From contig CP136063.1 of NCBI GenBank assembly GCA_032622095.1, forward strand, positions 215,841,982 through 215,905,981: DNA of 64,000 nucleotides. The letters run 5' to 3'. Source of the DNA: Siphonodentalium dalli (taxonomy: Eukaryota; Mollusca; Scaphopoda; Gadilida; Siphonodentaliidae). Both the position numbers and the translations under genes were made by a program. Below are positions 31,301-40,420 of this stretch, piece by piece (position 1 is the first letter of the stretch; each line of letters begins with the position of its first letter). Below the pieces are notes generated by a model, which had not been told where the DNA came from, made no database searches, and saw only the letters and a program-made list of their open reading frames with translations.

Positions 31301-33132
31301 AGCCCCACTGAGACCCTCTAAATACGATCTGTTTAGAACTACATGTTTTAAAGTTATATTGACAAGTACTGACTGTTTTGGTCTTCAGAGTCCCAGTCTT
31401 CTCACTCTTTACAGTCGGGTGAATTCTCAACAGTCATTGACTATCTTGTTCTCGATCATTATCGATGCCCACTAATCCACTTAGCACATTGCCGAAAAGA
31501 TTTTTGTGATAGGCCGTCCGTAACTAAAGTTATGCCGATTCATGTGAATGAATATTCCATTATGGATTAAGCAGTTTGAATAATTAATATTCCCTCTTGT
31601 GACATCACAAGGGGGACTAGCAATTGACTTTTATCTACCAGCGGTAATCAATAACTGATTGTTTATACAGAAACGGCCGGGTATGGGTAATTTATCCCGG
31701 GGAATCTTATTAGATGGGTCACGTCCCGTTGACATTAGGTGTCTTCAGAGTCCAAGTCTTCGCAGTCACATGAGCGACTCCACAGTTATTGACTGTCTTG
31801 TTATTATGACAATGTCCTAGGATACTTGGAAGCTTCAAATGGTTAGGCATTAATGATTTGGAACTCTCAGTTAATTTTTTTTTTCAGGGAGATCGTCGAG
31901 GCAAAAAACAAAGAAATCCACCTAAATGTGTGAGAAGACTAATAGCCGACTCCGATGAAGATCTCAATGAAGAACGGTCCAACCAACAAAATAACGGAAG
32001 CTTGGATTCTCAGTTATATGGTGCTGATGAAAACTCACTAAATGGTGTTGACGAGATGTCTAACTCCCAACCGTGTACTGTAGCGGAGATATCACAGAGC
32101 ATTGAGAGTGATCTCGGCTCTCAGCAAAAGTCTTGCTTAAAACACAAGTCTAAAAGAACAATCGACTCAGACAGTGATGACACATCTGATAGTATATCAA
32201 TCCTTCAACCTCCCAATGGTAAATTAAAAAACAATTCTGACAACGACCAGGTTAGAAGAACAATCGACTCAGATAATGATGACACATCTAACCAGGTTAG
32301 GAGAACAATCGACTCAGACAGTGATGACACATCTAACCAGGTTAGGAGAACAATCGACTCAGACAGTGATGACACATCTAACCAGGTTAGAAGAACAATC
32401 GACTCAGATAATGATGACAGTTCTGATAGTATCTCAATCCTTCAAGTAGGTTCCAATCATAAGACGAAGAATTATTCTGACAATGCCCAGGATAGAACAC
32501 TAATTATTGACTCGGATAGTGATGACTCAGATGATAGTGTGCCACTCCTTCAATTACCGTCAGCTGCCAAATTTAAAATGAAAAATGGTTCTGCCAATAA
32601 CCATTCAGAGTATTCTAAAAATGCGTTCCGAAGATCGTGTAACAAAACTAATGAAACATTTGAATTTGATACAAAGGATTCAGGTTCTTCTAAAAGTGAC
32701 GTATTCCAGAAATCATGTACTACGAAAAGGAGAATGGTTGAATCTGACAGTGACGATACAGGTCCTGGCAACAATAATCTAGTCCAATCATCCAGCAAGT
32801 CTAAAAGGATGGTTCAATCGGATAATTCTGATTCTTCAAATAGTGATCCAGTTACGCAGTCGTGTAGCAAAGCAAGACATCATTCCAAAGGAACTATCCA
32901 ATCAAATAGTGACGATTCTAGCAGTGATCAGGCTTCTGATGCCACTGTTGATTATACTAGCAATCGAAAAAGAGATGATTCAGGGCTAGTTAGTTCTGAC
33001 GAGTCAGGGGACGAAGGTGTAGGGAGGGTGTCAGAGAGGGCGAAGGAACAATCTGATTTGAAGAGAAGAAAGAAGGAGGATTTGTTTAAAAAATTCAACG
33101 AAGCTCGTGCTCAGAGAAAAAAGTCTCACTAA
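19281..33132 (+). CDS. Unrecognised Ser/Asp- and Lys-rich nuclear-type protein, four exons
   Basis: Exons 19281-19372, 24629-24795, 30055-30163 and 31888-33132 join with phases 0, 2 and 0 at GT/AG sites. Reading from ATG 19283 gives 536 residues; that ATG may be internal, because the exon follows a good acceptor. Features in order: acidic DSEEED and Lys-rich KKKHKK; a basic SSERIKKKRDR patch; a conserved-looking SDLRPVKVVNNLIKEYNRY; acidic Ser/Asp stretches; a 15-residue RRTIDSDSDDTSNQV repeat; and a basic tail KRRKKEDLFKKFNEARAQRK. The SDSDD motifs are classic casein kinase 2 targets, and the composition suggests an intrinsically disordered chromatin-associated protein. I do not recognise the family. 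Introns are packed with transposons. Confidence 0.6.
19426..19954. mobile_element. Nested inverted-repeat element with CAGGTCAGGGAGAACCC ends
   Basis: Outer arms of about 90 bp (19426-19520 and 19862-19954) are flanked by TTCAC on each side. Inside are a second inverted pair ('catcttacacctatggg', 19514-19552 and 19725-19763) and a central hairpin 'ggaggccaaattcacattta' (19553-19634). Superfamily unknown. Confidence 0.7.
20142..20530. mobile_element. Short element with AGGCCCCCACCCCC ends and 8-bp duplication
   Basis: Perfect CATAAATG duplication (20134-20141 and 20531-20538) around inverted AGGCCCCCACCCCC. Subterminal tandem 'ggtacgccgtattcc' units. No coding capacity; 8 bp suggests hAT- or Mutator-like mobilisation. 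Confidence 0.75.
20729..20910. repeat. Left TIR of the MULE
   Basis: Begins GGTACAGGACATTTCGTACC. Five to six units of 'ggtcgtttcgtaccat' point inward. The right copy at 22195-22397 mirrors unit order and spacers such as 'tgtaggaaatcaattgg'. Confidence 0.88.
21122..21203 (+). CDS. MULE zinc-finger first exon
   Basis: ATG at 21122 opens 27 codons with C10, C13, H22 and C26 (C-x2-C-x8-H-x3-C), then a donor GAAG|gttagt in phase 1. MULE proteins of marine invertebrates commonly begin with a short PHD/zinc-ribbon-like finger, which fits. It precedes a 422-bp intron ending 'cctttttgcag' at 21625. Confidence 0.55.
21626..22103 (+). pseudogene. MULE transposase, C-terminal remnant
   Basis: The frame from 21627 to TAA 22101-22103 reads LPLLPAEHNRPAF, then YGRSIRTNNDTEGWH, then a Lys-rich tail, the recognisable C-terminal part of MULE/FLYWCH-associated transposases. 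The DDE core upstream is absent. If the first exon is spliced to 21626, the phase-1 frame instead gives GYCESFMLCRSC and stops at TGA 21688-21690, so the finger and the C-terminal part are out of frame. This looks like a deletion derivative that cannot make transposase but could be mobilised by a full copy. Confidence 0.8.
22195..22397. repeat. Right TIR of the MULE
   Basis: Inverted copy of the left TIR, with one extra 'ggtacgaaacgaccaa' unit. Ends at 22397 before the 9-bp duplication. Confidence 0.88.
22490..22690. repeat. Palindrome-rich 'gcttaagcgcaatt' stretch
   Basis: Repeated GCTTAAGC-type palindromes and 'gccaaattcacatttaataa', the latter shared with the centre of the element at 19426-19954. 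Probably a decayed copy of that inner hairpin. Confidence 0.5.
22702..23024. mobile_element. Mutator-like MITE (9-bp duplication), copy 2
   Basis: Perfect 9-bp duplication ACTACTATC at 22693-22701 and 23025-23033. Ends GCTGAAGGGGTCACTC and its inverse; two 'gtgctgaagggtacac' units per arm. Same family as 523-903. Confidence 0.85.
23560..23885. repeat. Three diverged units of 'gatcaaaatgtgcgc...cccctac'
   Basis: Units begin near 23566, 23651 and 23813 and share 'gatcaaaatgtg', 'gcccctac/tat' and 'agtgcacaaaggg'. A copied exon fragment sits between units two and three. Confidence 0.6.
23747..23808 (+). pseudogene. Duplicated tail of exon b with its splice donor
   Basis: These 62 bp match 24744-24805 with a single difference (gtg to gta in a Val codon, silent). 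The copy runs through the gtaagg donor and 10 bases into the intron but has no acceptor or upstream exon half, so it should not be used as an exon. Confidence 0.9.
24629..24795 (+). CDS. Exon b of the Ser/Asp-rich gene
   Basis: Acceptor 'gtaccacgcag', donor AAAGA|gtaagg, phase 0 in and 2 out. Encodes 55 residues: MELSSRSSERIKKKRDRV, a middle REKIWENIP, and SDLRPVKVVNNLIK. The exon happens to start with ATG, so it could also be a first coding exon. Its last 52 bases, with the donor, are copied at 23747-23808. Confidence 0.6.
25170..25420. mobile_element. CAAGCCTTG-family MITE with 20-bp flanking duplication
   Basis: Two-palindrome form. TGACCTGCAGGAACCCTGAG is present exactly at 25150-25169 and 25421-25440, far longer than the 8 bp of other copies, and the right end has lost its last TTG. 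Confidence 0.85.
26056..26205. mobile_element. TTAA-type MITE (TTAACACTTTCAGTGCC)
   Basis: 150 bp, TTAA at both ends, near-perfect 55-bp inverted arms containing 'gtccgatttttgtatctac'. Only copy of its family in the window. Confidence 0.75.
26213..26440. mobile_element. TTAA-type palindromic MITE, divergent right end
   Basis: Starts TTAACCCTTCCATGACTGG. Same subfamily as 7939-8190, with the 'gaagtcaatattcacctc...gacttcc' tail. It lies 8 bp from the preceding TTAA element. Confidence 0.65.
26570..26940. repeat. About 120-bp degenerate tandem repeat, three units
   Basis: Units share 'aattattagtgcc', 'aagt.attt.a', 'ttgtgagctgat' and 'ctctttattg'. Non-coding. Confidence 0.5.
27661..27772. mobile_element. 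TTAAAGGTACTCAATCCGA-family fragment, inverted
   Basis: Contains 'ggttcctcgactcgaatca' and 'acccccgaagccatggaaat' and ends in TTAA. Left half missing. Confidence 0.6.
27932..29214. repeat. 173-bp tandem array inside a 46-bp direct repeat
   Basis: Six to seven units of about 173 bp ('gtctgttcatgtcgtaacttcaac...gaggacattaa...gagttattcatctttgtt'). The block opens 'ataccccctttaaaaaa' and closes 'aagggggtatgcaccggacg'. It is bracketed by the same 46-bp sequence (27932-27977 and 29169-29214; one mismatch). Partial copies lie at 7366, 8440, 37157 and 40080, so the unit is part of a mobile or dispersed element. Open frames inside are by-products. Confidence 0.85.
29270..29487. mobile_element. CAAGCCTTG-family MITE with CATTCATT duplication
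   Basis: Perfect 8-bp duplication (29262-29269 and 29488-29495) around inverted CAAGCCTTGAAATAG / CTATTTCAAGGCTTG. Confidence 0.85.
29538..30025. mobile_element. TTAA-type element (TTAAAGGCCCACTTAATTTTC)
   Basis: TTAA plus inverted AAGGCCC(A/C)CTTAATTTTCGA at both ends, and an internal hairpin 'aaaatacac...gtgtatttt' flanking 'ggggaataac'. Ends 29 bp before exon c, so the branch-point region of that exon is next to transposon DNA. Confidence 0.7.
30055..30163 (+). CDS. Exon c of the Ser/Asp-rich gene
   Basis: Acceptor 'ccttttgtttacag', donor GAG|gtaaat. Takes phase 2, leaves phase 0. Encodes YNRYNYDAVSSISDNSDVDF, then INDASSDSDQSTENSE, mostly acidic and Ser-rich. Confidence 0.65.
30208..30345. 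mobile_element. TTAA-type palindromic MITE fragment
   Basis: Keeps 'gctggtgcagcattaaagatcctgtgccag' homology and the hairpin around 'ctcccatagggag'. Both TTAA ends are lost. Confidence 0.65.
31382..31812. repeat. Direct repeat of about 70 bp in the last intron
   Basis: 'cttcagagtcccagtcttc...acagtcattgactatcttgtt' (31382-31455) recurs as 'cttcagagtccaagtcttc...acagttattgactgtcttgtt' (31742-31812), 357 bp apart. Function unknown; close to the acceptor of exon d. Confidence 0.6.
31888..33132 (+). CDS. Exon d (terminal) of the Ser/Asp-rich gene
   Basis: Acceptor 'ttttttttttcag' then GGA GAT; 414 residues to TAA at 33132. Begins GDRRGKKQRNPPKC, then IADSDEDLNEE; a minisatellite-coded run of RRTIDSDSDDTSNQV (32249-32428); further IDSDSDD and VESDSDD motifs; and a Lys/Arg-rich tail ending KKSH. 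High Ser and Asp, few hydrophobics, no domain recognised. Candidate disordered, phosphorylated nuclear protein. Confidence 0.8.
   Translation, partial: GDRRGKKQRNPPKCVRRLIADSDEDLNEERSNQQNNGSLDSQLYGADENSLNGVDEMSNSQPCTVAEISQSIESDLGSQQKSCLKHKSKRTIDSDSDDTSDSISILQPPNGKLKNNSDNDQVRRTIDSDNDDTSNQVRRTIDSDSDDTSNQVRRTIDSDSDDTSNQVRRTIDSDNDDSSDSISILQVGSNHKTKNYSDNAQDRTLIIDSDSDDSDDSVPLLQLPSAAKFKMKNGSANNHSEYSKNAFRRSCNKTNETFEFDTKDSGSSKSDVFQKSCTTKRRMVESDSDDTGPGNNNLVQSSSKSKRMVQSDNSDSSNSDPVTQSCSKARHHSKGTIQSNSDDSSSDQASDATVDYTSNRKRDDSGLVSSDESGDEGVGRVSERAKEQSDLKRRKKEDLFKKFNEARAQRKKSH
32249..32428 (+). repeat. 45-bp coding minisatellite, four units
   Basis: Units 'caggttagaagaacaatc...' encode QVRRTIDSDNDDTSN or its SDSDD form. 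The nearly identical DNA of units 2 and 3 suggests recent expansion and likely length polymorphism. Confidence 0.9.
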
Positions 33133-33842
33133 TTTGAGAATGCGTCTCAGCTATAGGAGTGTTCAGACCATGAAATCCTTTGAAAACATCTCTGCAATAT
33201 ATTTAATCCCAAATTTCTTGAAACATCCTCTGTCAGTATACATACAATACATGAATGCACCATAGCACCGTAGCTTTCAGTCTATACTGACAAGGCCCAA
33301 GGGTCGATACGTCTGTGGCGCGAGGCTGTTTTATACGACTTGATAGACACTGGTCATGCTAGGACGATCTAGGGATGATGCAATCTCCTTAAAACCTTCA
33401 AAATGAGCATGCTCTCTGCCAAAGGGGGAGTTATATTTTCCCTGAATCCTCTTAGTGTGAGCCTTGTCTAGCATGCCGTATAAAACAGCTTCAAAACATA
33501 AACGTGTAGCAATTCGCTAGAAGACATGTAGCACGTCGTGTCGTATCAGAGAAATTCTAAAGAGCCAATTGGTTTTATGCATCATACTTCAGTCGAGCTT
33601 TTCATGAACTTAGTCATTTTTATACCAATTGACCTGGTGTGACCCGTGTTGGGAGAGTTGTATAAAACAGGCCTTTCAAACAAAATATAATCCACGACCA
33701 GTCTCCCAATTCAACTGGGAAGTTACAGCATTTAATATTTCTCTACCTCTGTAGTGAAAATATCTTTTACTTATGAGGGTTTGTTTTGATATTTAGATAC
33801 ATAGGGTTTGGTTTTCATTACCGGTATATAGTCCATTGTACT
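33133..33842. other. Likely 3' untranslated/flanking region; inverted 'gtataaaacag' motifs
   Basis: 'gaggctgttttatacgac' (33322) and 'gccgtataaaacagcttc' (33474) are in inverted orientation and 'tcatgctagga' / 'gtctagcatg' also pair, so a small decayed element may lie at 33300-33500. No AATAAA close to the stop was found. Confidence 0.35.
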
Positions 33843-34480
33843 TTAACCCTTTCTATACTAAACACTCATTGACGAGTAGCACTTTATACTAAACACTCAT
33901 TGACGAGTAGTGCCCCGAAATGTTCAGATAATAAGTTCAACAAGCTTATAAACATGGTTCGTGCTGCCACTTGCCAAATTTGCCAATGGCAAAAATAATT
34001 CACATTTGGCAAAAAATATTCTCATTTGGCAAAAGTTTTGGCAAGTCACTTTTTAATTCCTCAAGTAAGTTGAAAAATATTGGTCAATCAATATCATTCT
34101 TTTCACGAAACTGTCACAATATAAATATATTAGTGGTGTTTTATAATGTCTAGGAAAAGTTAACACCTTTGTTAAGATGCAGTTAATCTGATAGCATTAG
34201 TATTGATGGTGAGAGATTACCCGCATTTAGTGTGGTGGCGGTGTTTACATAGATAATCCTCTTGTAATGTTCCCTTCTGATGAAGCAACCCTTCTATAAT
34301 TTTATTGTTCGGTGATTGGTATGATAAACCACAAAATTAAGACTCAATGTTGCAGAAATTTAAATTAGTGTCTATCAGGGATATCATTTGGCAAAAAATA
34401 TTTTCAATTGGCAAATTATTTGGCAAATGTAAATATTGGTCCAGCGCGGACCCTGCTTATAAACATTTCCCACCATTGAA
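33843..34480. mobile_element. TTAACCCTTTCTATACTAAA-family MITE, split
   Basis: Left TTAA end is clear, with a direct duplication of 'actaaacactcattgacgagtag'. The element is broken at 33956 by another insertion; the right part resumes at 34455 ('aaacatttccca'), and its right end is not clear. Confidence 0.55.
33956..34454. mobile_element. 499-bp insertion with 12-bp duplication and 'atttggcaaaa' motifs
   Basis: GCTTATAAACAT on both sides (33944-33955 and 34455-34466). Weak inverted ends GGTTCGTGCTG and CAGCGCGGACC. Clusters of 'atttggcaaaa' near both ends. Class unknown. Confidence 0.6.
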
Positions 34481-35774
34481 TATATAGAGGATCTACAACA
34501 AATCCCTAGTTTACAGTGAATTTTACAGAACGAGTCCAGTAAATCTGGTCTGGACTGAGCCTAGTAAATTTCACTATAAACTGGGGATGAGTTTTAGATT
34601 CTATGTATTACTTAATCCAAGCCCTCCATAAAACATACTCAAATCAATAAATGGGACGTGAAACTAACAGCGACTTCTTTAAGGCATGTGATGACGTTTC
34701 ATGTAAATTTGCGTTGTTTGTCTGCATACAGAAATAGTCCATATATATAAGACTAGCAGGTTAGCCCGCCACTGGCGGCAATCGTCAGAAACATGACAAT
34801 TTTTAATTTTTTTTAATTAATTTTTTTAATTAATTTTATTTTTTGTTTTTCAATGAGTTAATTTTTTAATTTTATTTTTTGCTTTTTCAATTTGACCCGA
34901 TTTGACCTTGAATTGATCATTTTCAAGGTCAAGGTCAGGTCAGGGTCACAATTTAACCCGTACATGACACTTCCCGTAGGTAGCAAGTTTGAGCTCAATC
35001 GGTTCGAGTCTATAAAGGACACACGCATATATATCATTTGTGGGTACCTGTTTCAAGGTGAAGATCACCTTGGGCGGAAAAACTGACCCGATGAAAATCT
35101 ACCCCGTTTCTAGGAAGCTCTAAGTACGAAATTAAGTACGAAATTTCGCCTCGAGACGGTCAATGGAGCCGTATTTATACTTGTCGTGTATATAGACGCT
35201 CTTTATCAACGACGCTGCGGATACAAACGCTCTTTAACTATCAACGCGATTAACTCCGCAGTGCCGTTTTTTGTGACTGAGAGTGGAGAATGGGTGCTCT
35301 GAGCTTCTCCAAAACGCCGCGACGACCATTTCCCGTGGGTTTTTACCCTTAGATGGGAAGTTTGAGCCCAATCGGTGCAGCCGTTTTCGATTCTATAAAA
35401 TATATATATACACACATATATATACGGAAGTCTCAAAATATATAGTAGACTAACTATACCAATATCAGTCGTAGATTCTTCTTCATTCCGAATCACATTT
35501 GCACAACAATAATACATTTGGGTACACCGTGCACTACTTCCTGTTATGCAATGACCATTGCATTATTGTAGAATGGATTTAATGACTGCAATAAGGGTTG
35601 GATCATGTAATAAGAATCATTCTGATCTTGTATTATCTTTTTGTATGTCTGTTGTCAGGTTTTATTACCTGAACACCCCTCCAAATGAATAATAGAATGT
35701 TCCAATGTATACTTTTATTGTTGAATGGGAGAATCCATTTGCATGTAGTATAGAAAGGTTTAAATATGTGAATG
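34481..35774. other. Gene-free; AT-rich and (TA)n stretches
   Basis: Contains poly-A/T-like 'ttaatttttttaattaatttt', 'caaggtcaaggtcaggtcagggtcac', and '(at)n cacacatatatata' near 35400. No gene seen. Confidence 0.4.
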
Positions 35775-36033
35775 TTAACCCTTCCATGACTGGAGCTTCC
35801 AGAAATATTGCAAAAACCCTGTGCCAATGTATTCTCTTATATATGCGGGTCTCCCATCAGAAGCCTCACATATAAGATAATGAATTGGCCTAACAATATT
35901 ACCATGACCTTGTAAGCCAGTACATTCTCTTATATATGTGAGGCTCTCTATTGGAGACCAGCATATGAAGAGAATGTACTGGCACATGGTCTTTAATGCT
36001 GCACCAGCGCAGCTCCCATCATGGAAGGGTTAA
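35775..36033. mobile_element. TTAA-type palindromic MITE, complete copy
   Basis: TTAACCCTTCCATGACTGGA...TCATGGAAGGGTTAA. Two internal hairpins built on 'cattctcttatatatg'. Best full-length reference for this family in the window. Confidence 0.85.
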
Positions 36034-36459
36034 CAAATGATATCAATGATCCCAACATATGCTAGATTACATACAAATTTGACCTGATGGTGTTGATGCC
36101 AGGAAGTTCTATACAGAAATGTGCACATTAGTTATAAGTCCAGCCTTATCCGCTCTTCGGTGAAAACAACCAGGATTTTTTCTACCATCTTTTAATTTTT
36201 ATATTAATGAATGAAAAACTGCATTTTGACTACACACTGGGGGTGATAATCCCAATCAAATTTATAATTATAGTCCAGGTTGTTTATACCATGCGAGTCA
36301 TTAGCCAAGGTATCTTCACCATTGATTTTGTTAAGAAGGGCTAATCTATCCATTCAAAGCAATTTGATACTAGGTTAGCTAGCGGAAATTATGCGTGTCA
36401 TTTATATAGATGACAGTGAGGTCCGTCAATACCACGGCCATTATACCACTATCAAATAG

Positions 36460-36690
36460 TGTGTCTGTCATTTGCAGAATGAGGTCCCTAGAGGGTAATT
36501 TAGTGACGCTACCCCGCACAGTGGGTTAGCATCACTATATTCACCCTCCGGGGACCTCAATCTGCTTATTCCCCATCTTCTTGGAAGTGTCTGGTCTCAA
36601 ATTAACATTGTTTTCAATTACTTTTCCATTCTGTTCAGTTTCTATATCCCTTAATTTGCATAACCCAGGTGACTAATGGGTGAAAAATTG
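36460..36690. mobile_element. CAAGCCTTG-family MITE, left half
   Basis: 'gtgtctgtcatttgcagaat' through the internal segment 'gtttctatatcccttaattt'. Right palindrome missing. Confidence 0.65.
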
Positions 36691-37156
36691 ATTTTTTTTT
36701 CACATTTGTGAAACATATGCATAGCAATAGTCTCCACCGATGTTGCAGTAAAAAGGAGATTTCTGTGTCGGTTGTTTATTTTGCATTGTTTGTTTTGATT
36801 CATGTACATCTTAACACCAAGTCTGTTTTGTTTAGTCCTTATACATATGTTTTCTACTGTTATATATTGTTATCTAACATTATTAATAAACTTCTCTTTG
36901 GAAGTTCCCACCATTTTCTTCTTGTTTCAATGTTTGTGCCCATTTCCCCCCAATTTTTACTTCCTTTATTCAGAATATAGACATATAACTTGGGTAATTT
37001 ATTTTGAATTTGCAAGGAGGGATAGAATATAATGATCCCCATGCTTTATGTTCTGAGAAAAAACTTACCAATATTAAACATTTACAGCAATACAGAAGCA
37101 TTTACAGAAGTAAGCAATATTTAACACTCATGTTTAGCATATTAGGAATAGATTAT

Positions 37157-37548
37157 TAAAGGTACACAATCCGATTCGATCTCAATGAAACTAGGTATGG
37201 ATGTTCACTATGAGGACATTAAATAGAGGGTTCCATTCTAGAGTTATTGTTCTTTGTTTATCTGGAAATGTTGGCTTTTGATCCGTCTGTTCATGTCGTA
37301 ACTTCAACAGTTGTGATGGGATCTCAATGAAATTTGGTATGGATGTTCACTACTATGACGACATTCAATAGAGGGTTCCATTGTTTTGTTTGGCTTTTCC
37401 ATTCTAGAGTTATTCATCTTTGTTTATCTGGAAATGTTGGCTTTTTGGTCCATCCGATGTCTGTTCAGGTCATAACTTGAACAGTATTCCTGGGATCTCA
37501 ATGAAATTGTGTATGGATGTTCACTATTATGGTGACATTCAATAGAGG
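37157..37548. repeat. 173-bp repeat fragment, about two units
   Basis: Begins with 'ttaaaggtacacaatccgat', the end of another family, then continues with 'ggatgttcactatgaggac' units. Cut at 37548 by a hAT insertion and resumes at 38724. Confidence 0.65.
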
Positions 37549-38723
37549 TAGCGCTGTTGGTTTCCCGATTAATCGACAATACCCGGTTAAAATTTCAATA
37601 TCGTCAGTAATATCGTCTAAACTAAAATAATCGTAATATCGTCGTCAATCAGTGGGTGCCAGCCCATCATAAACGTGTACAAAGAAATACTTGTAATTTA
37701 ACTCAAGTCTAAATCGAGTTAAGTTTTTAAATCCCAGCGTAACATCCACGTGTGCAATCAAAACACACAGGGAGCATTGGGCTTGAATCAAGTACGTACA
37801 GTCCACATTTTGTGTGTTGATTGAGAATTGAGAACACAGTTCATTCAGTACAGAATCATCGTTCAATACTTATTCCTGTGTCCTGATTTTTTCAATATAT
37901 TCAATCATATTAAACAACGTCCAGAACGACTGACGAAATTACATGTAGGGAAGGGAACCCATAATACGCCCCCCTTTCGCTTACAATATTACACAAACCA
38001 TCCAACTTCCCTGCGTAATATTAATTACAAGAGAATGCACCAAAATGAATCGATGACTGATCAGGTGATACTGTAGATCGATTGTCTGTTATGCCACGTC
38101 TCTTCCTTCAGCACAATGATCCACATGCACCGTCAATCATAATAATAAATGTGCCAAGTTACTGCCCTCTTATCGTCGAGAAGAAATCATTCACTGCGAT
38201 TCCGGGTTAAAACAAATTAATTGAATTCGAGCTTCAAACCCACCCAAAAATACATGGTGCCCATGCTTGACCGAATTCCAAAGATTATGTGCTACGTGTT
38301 TGAACTTTGCTGAAAGCTGACCCACATTGTCAAATTTGTCTCGTCAGTAAACCACATTTCCAATTATCAAGCGACTCGAGTGTCATCGGGAATAACATAT
38401 ACATGTATATTTACTCAACATACCATAGTAGAACATACCGAGTTAGAAAAGGATACTATATACCGGTAGTATGTAACGGTTTTAGTTTTGCAATAGACGA
38501 GATAATGGTTTTACTACCTTACCGATATAACCCAAATTTGTCAATTATTCCCGACGTTAACTTGTTAAAATTAATGCCAATGATGTGTTTCTATCGAATA
38601 GAGACAAATTGTTTTCAGTTTCCAGTATCTGTTTTAAAAAAAAACACGCGATTATATCGTTAACCGCGGTTTAAATTTCCAAAAATCGCGGTTTTTTATT
38701 TTCGTTAATATCGTCAAGCCCTA
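37549..38723. mobile_element. hAT-like element, 1175 bp
   Basis: 8-bp duplication AATAGAGG (37541-37548 and 38724-38731). Ends TAGCGCTGTTGG and, inverted, TAGGGCTTGACGATATTAAC. Subterminal 'atatcgtc' motifs on both sides. No transposase frame recognised; non-autonomous. It splits a copy of the 173-bp repeat. Confidence 0.8.
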
Positions 38724-38770
38724 AATAGAGGATTAATTTGTTTTGTTCGAGTTTCCGTTCTAGAGTTATT

Positions 38771-39150
38771 CATTTTTATGTTTACCCATACCATAGTATG
38801 GTAAACATAGTGTCGTTGCCCGGATTGACCACTCGTCGTTCGTCCGTCTGTCTGTCAGTAGACACTTTACGAGTAATGCGATAACTCAAACATTTTCTAT
38901 CCAATCGAAACCAAATTTTGTATATCGGTTTCTCAGCCCAAAATACAGATCGAGTTCGAATTTGGGTTTGATCCGAGATTTTGTTACAGAGTTATGGCCC
39001 TTTTTCAACTTAGAATTCACGCATTCTGCCATAACTCAAACATTTTTTATCTGATTGGAACCAAATTTGGTATGTGAGTTTCACAGCCCAAAATACAGAT
39101 CGAGTTCGAATATGGGTTTGATCCGATTAATTTTAAAGGAGTTATGACCC
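38771..39150. repeat. Dispersed repeat starting 'taccatagtatggta'
   Basis: Palindrome ACCATAGTATGGT, then 'actcgtcgttcgtccgtctgtc' and 'cagatcgagttcgaatttgg'. An inverted relative lies at 62930-63275. Confidence 0.65.
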
Positions 39151-40079
39151 TTTTTCGAAGAAAAAAATTGAAGAAAAAAAAATCAATTTAAAAAAAAAAT
39201 TACTTTTAACTTTTATAATAATAATAAAAAAAATGTCATTGACATTGTCATTTGTTTTCATTTAGATATTGATGTTTATGATAAAAGTTGATAAAAAGAT
39301 TTCCAATGTGTCTGTTTAATTTTTAAAAATAATTAAAAAGTTTTTAAGTTAAAAAAATTTGAAAAACTAACACCATTATAACTCTGCCAAGGGTACCCCG
39401 AATCACCACACCAAATTTGTTTAAATCGGTCCAAAATCTTGTGTTATGTACTGGTAAATCTGTTTGGAGCAACATTAAATCCAATTCACCAATTGCCTTT
39501 GGACTACTTAGCTATTGATAAGGCTATATTATTTTCTGATGTCTCTTATGCCAATGTGCAAATAATCTGATAAAGAAGGCTATGGTATCTAATTTAAAAT
39601 AAAGATTCAACAATAAACATCACATGATATTAACAGTAGACATCTCTGCTGCAGAGTTATATCTTCAGATGGTCTGATATCATTATAATTGACATCAGAC
39701 ATCAGAGGTCAGTGTTCAACATAAACAATTCCTGTGATATTTTGACAGCTCTGCTATATAATTGATATTAATGGGTCAGTGGTGAGGTTGCTTATCTGTA
39801 TACTAGGACACATTATTATTGTAAACTTAAATTGGACTCTCTTAACCCAAGTATTCCATGTCCAGGTCACACCTACACATTTAACCCATGGGCTTGCTGG
39901 CTGTGGCGGTTTAGCATTACAGATCCTGTACCAGTGCATTCTCTTATATAAATGCCAGTGACCCATAAATTCCAATAATTTGTGTTATGTACATTTGTCT
40001 ATAATAGTACATAACAGTATACTCTATAATTCAACACCAAAATTCTCATTTATCCGATCATATTAAATTTTTATCGCCA
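39151..40079. other. No gene; one MITE fragment
   Basis: AT-rich. About 39905-39970 carries 'gatcctgtaccagtgcattctcttatata', a fragment of the TTAA palindromic MITE family. Confidence 0.5.
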
Positions 40080-40420
40080 AGGGATGGGTTAACATCTGCC
40101 GATCGTGATCGGCCTCTCGTTTGTTTATATGGAAATGTTGGCTTTTTGGTCCATCCGATTTCTTTTCAGGTGAAAACTTGAACAGTGATGCTCGGATCTC
40201 AATGAAATTTGGTATGGATGTTCACCACTATGAGGATATGTAATGGCACATTCAACTGTTTTGTTTTGGTTTTTCGTTCTATAGTTATTCATCTTTGTTT
40301 ATATGAAAATGCTGATTTTTGGGTCCATCTGTCCGAGTATAGCAGTCATAAGTTATAGATATGCCCACACTAGGCGGTATGCCACAAAGGCGTATGCACC
40401 GGACGACAGTCCATCTCTTG
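40080..40420. repeat. 173-bp repeat, right-end fragment
   Basis: Contains the closing 'cacactaggcggtatgccacaaagg' and one to two units. Preceded by 'gatcggcctctcgttt', also found inverted at 60455. Confidence 0.6.
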
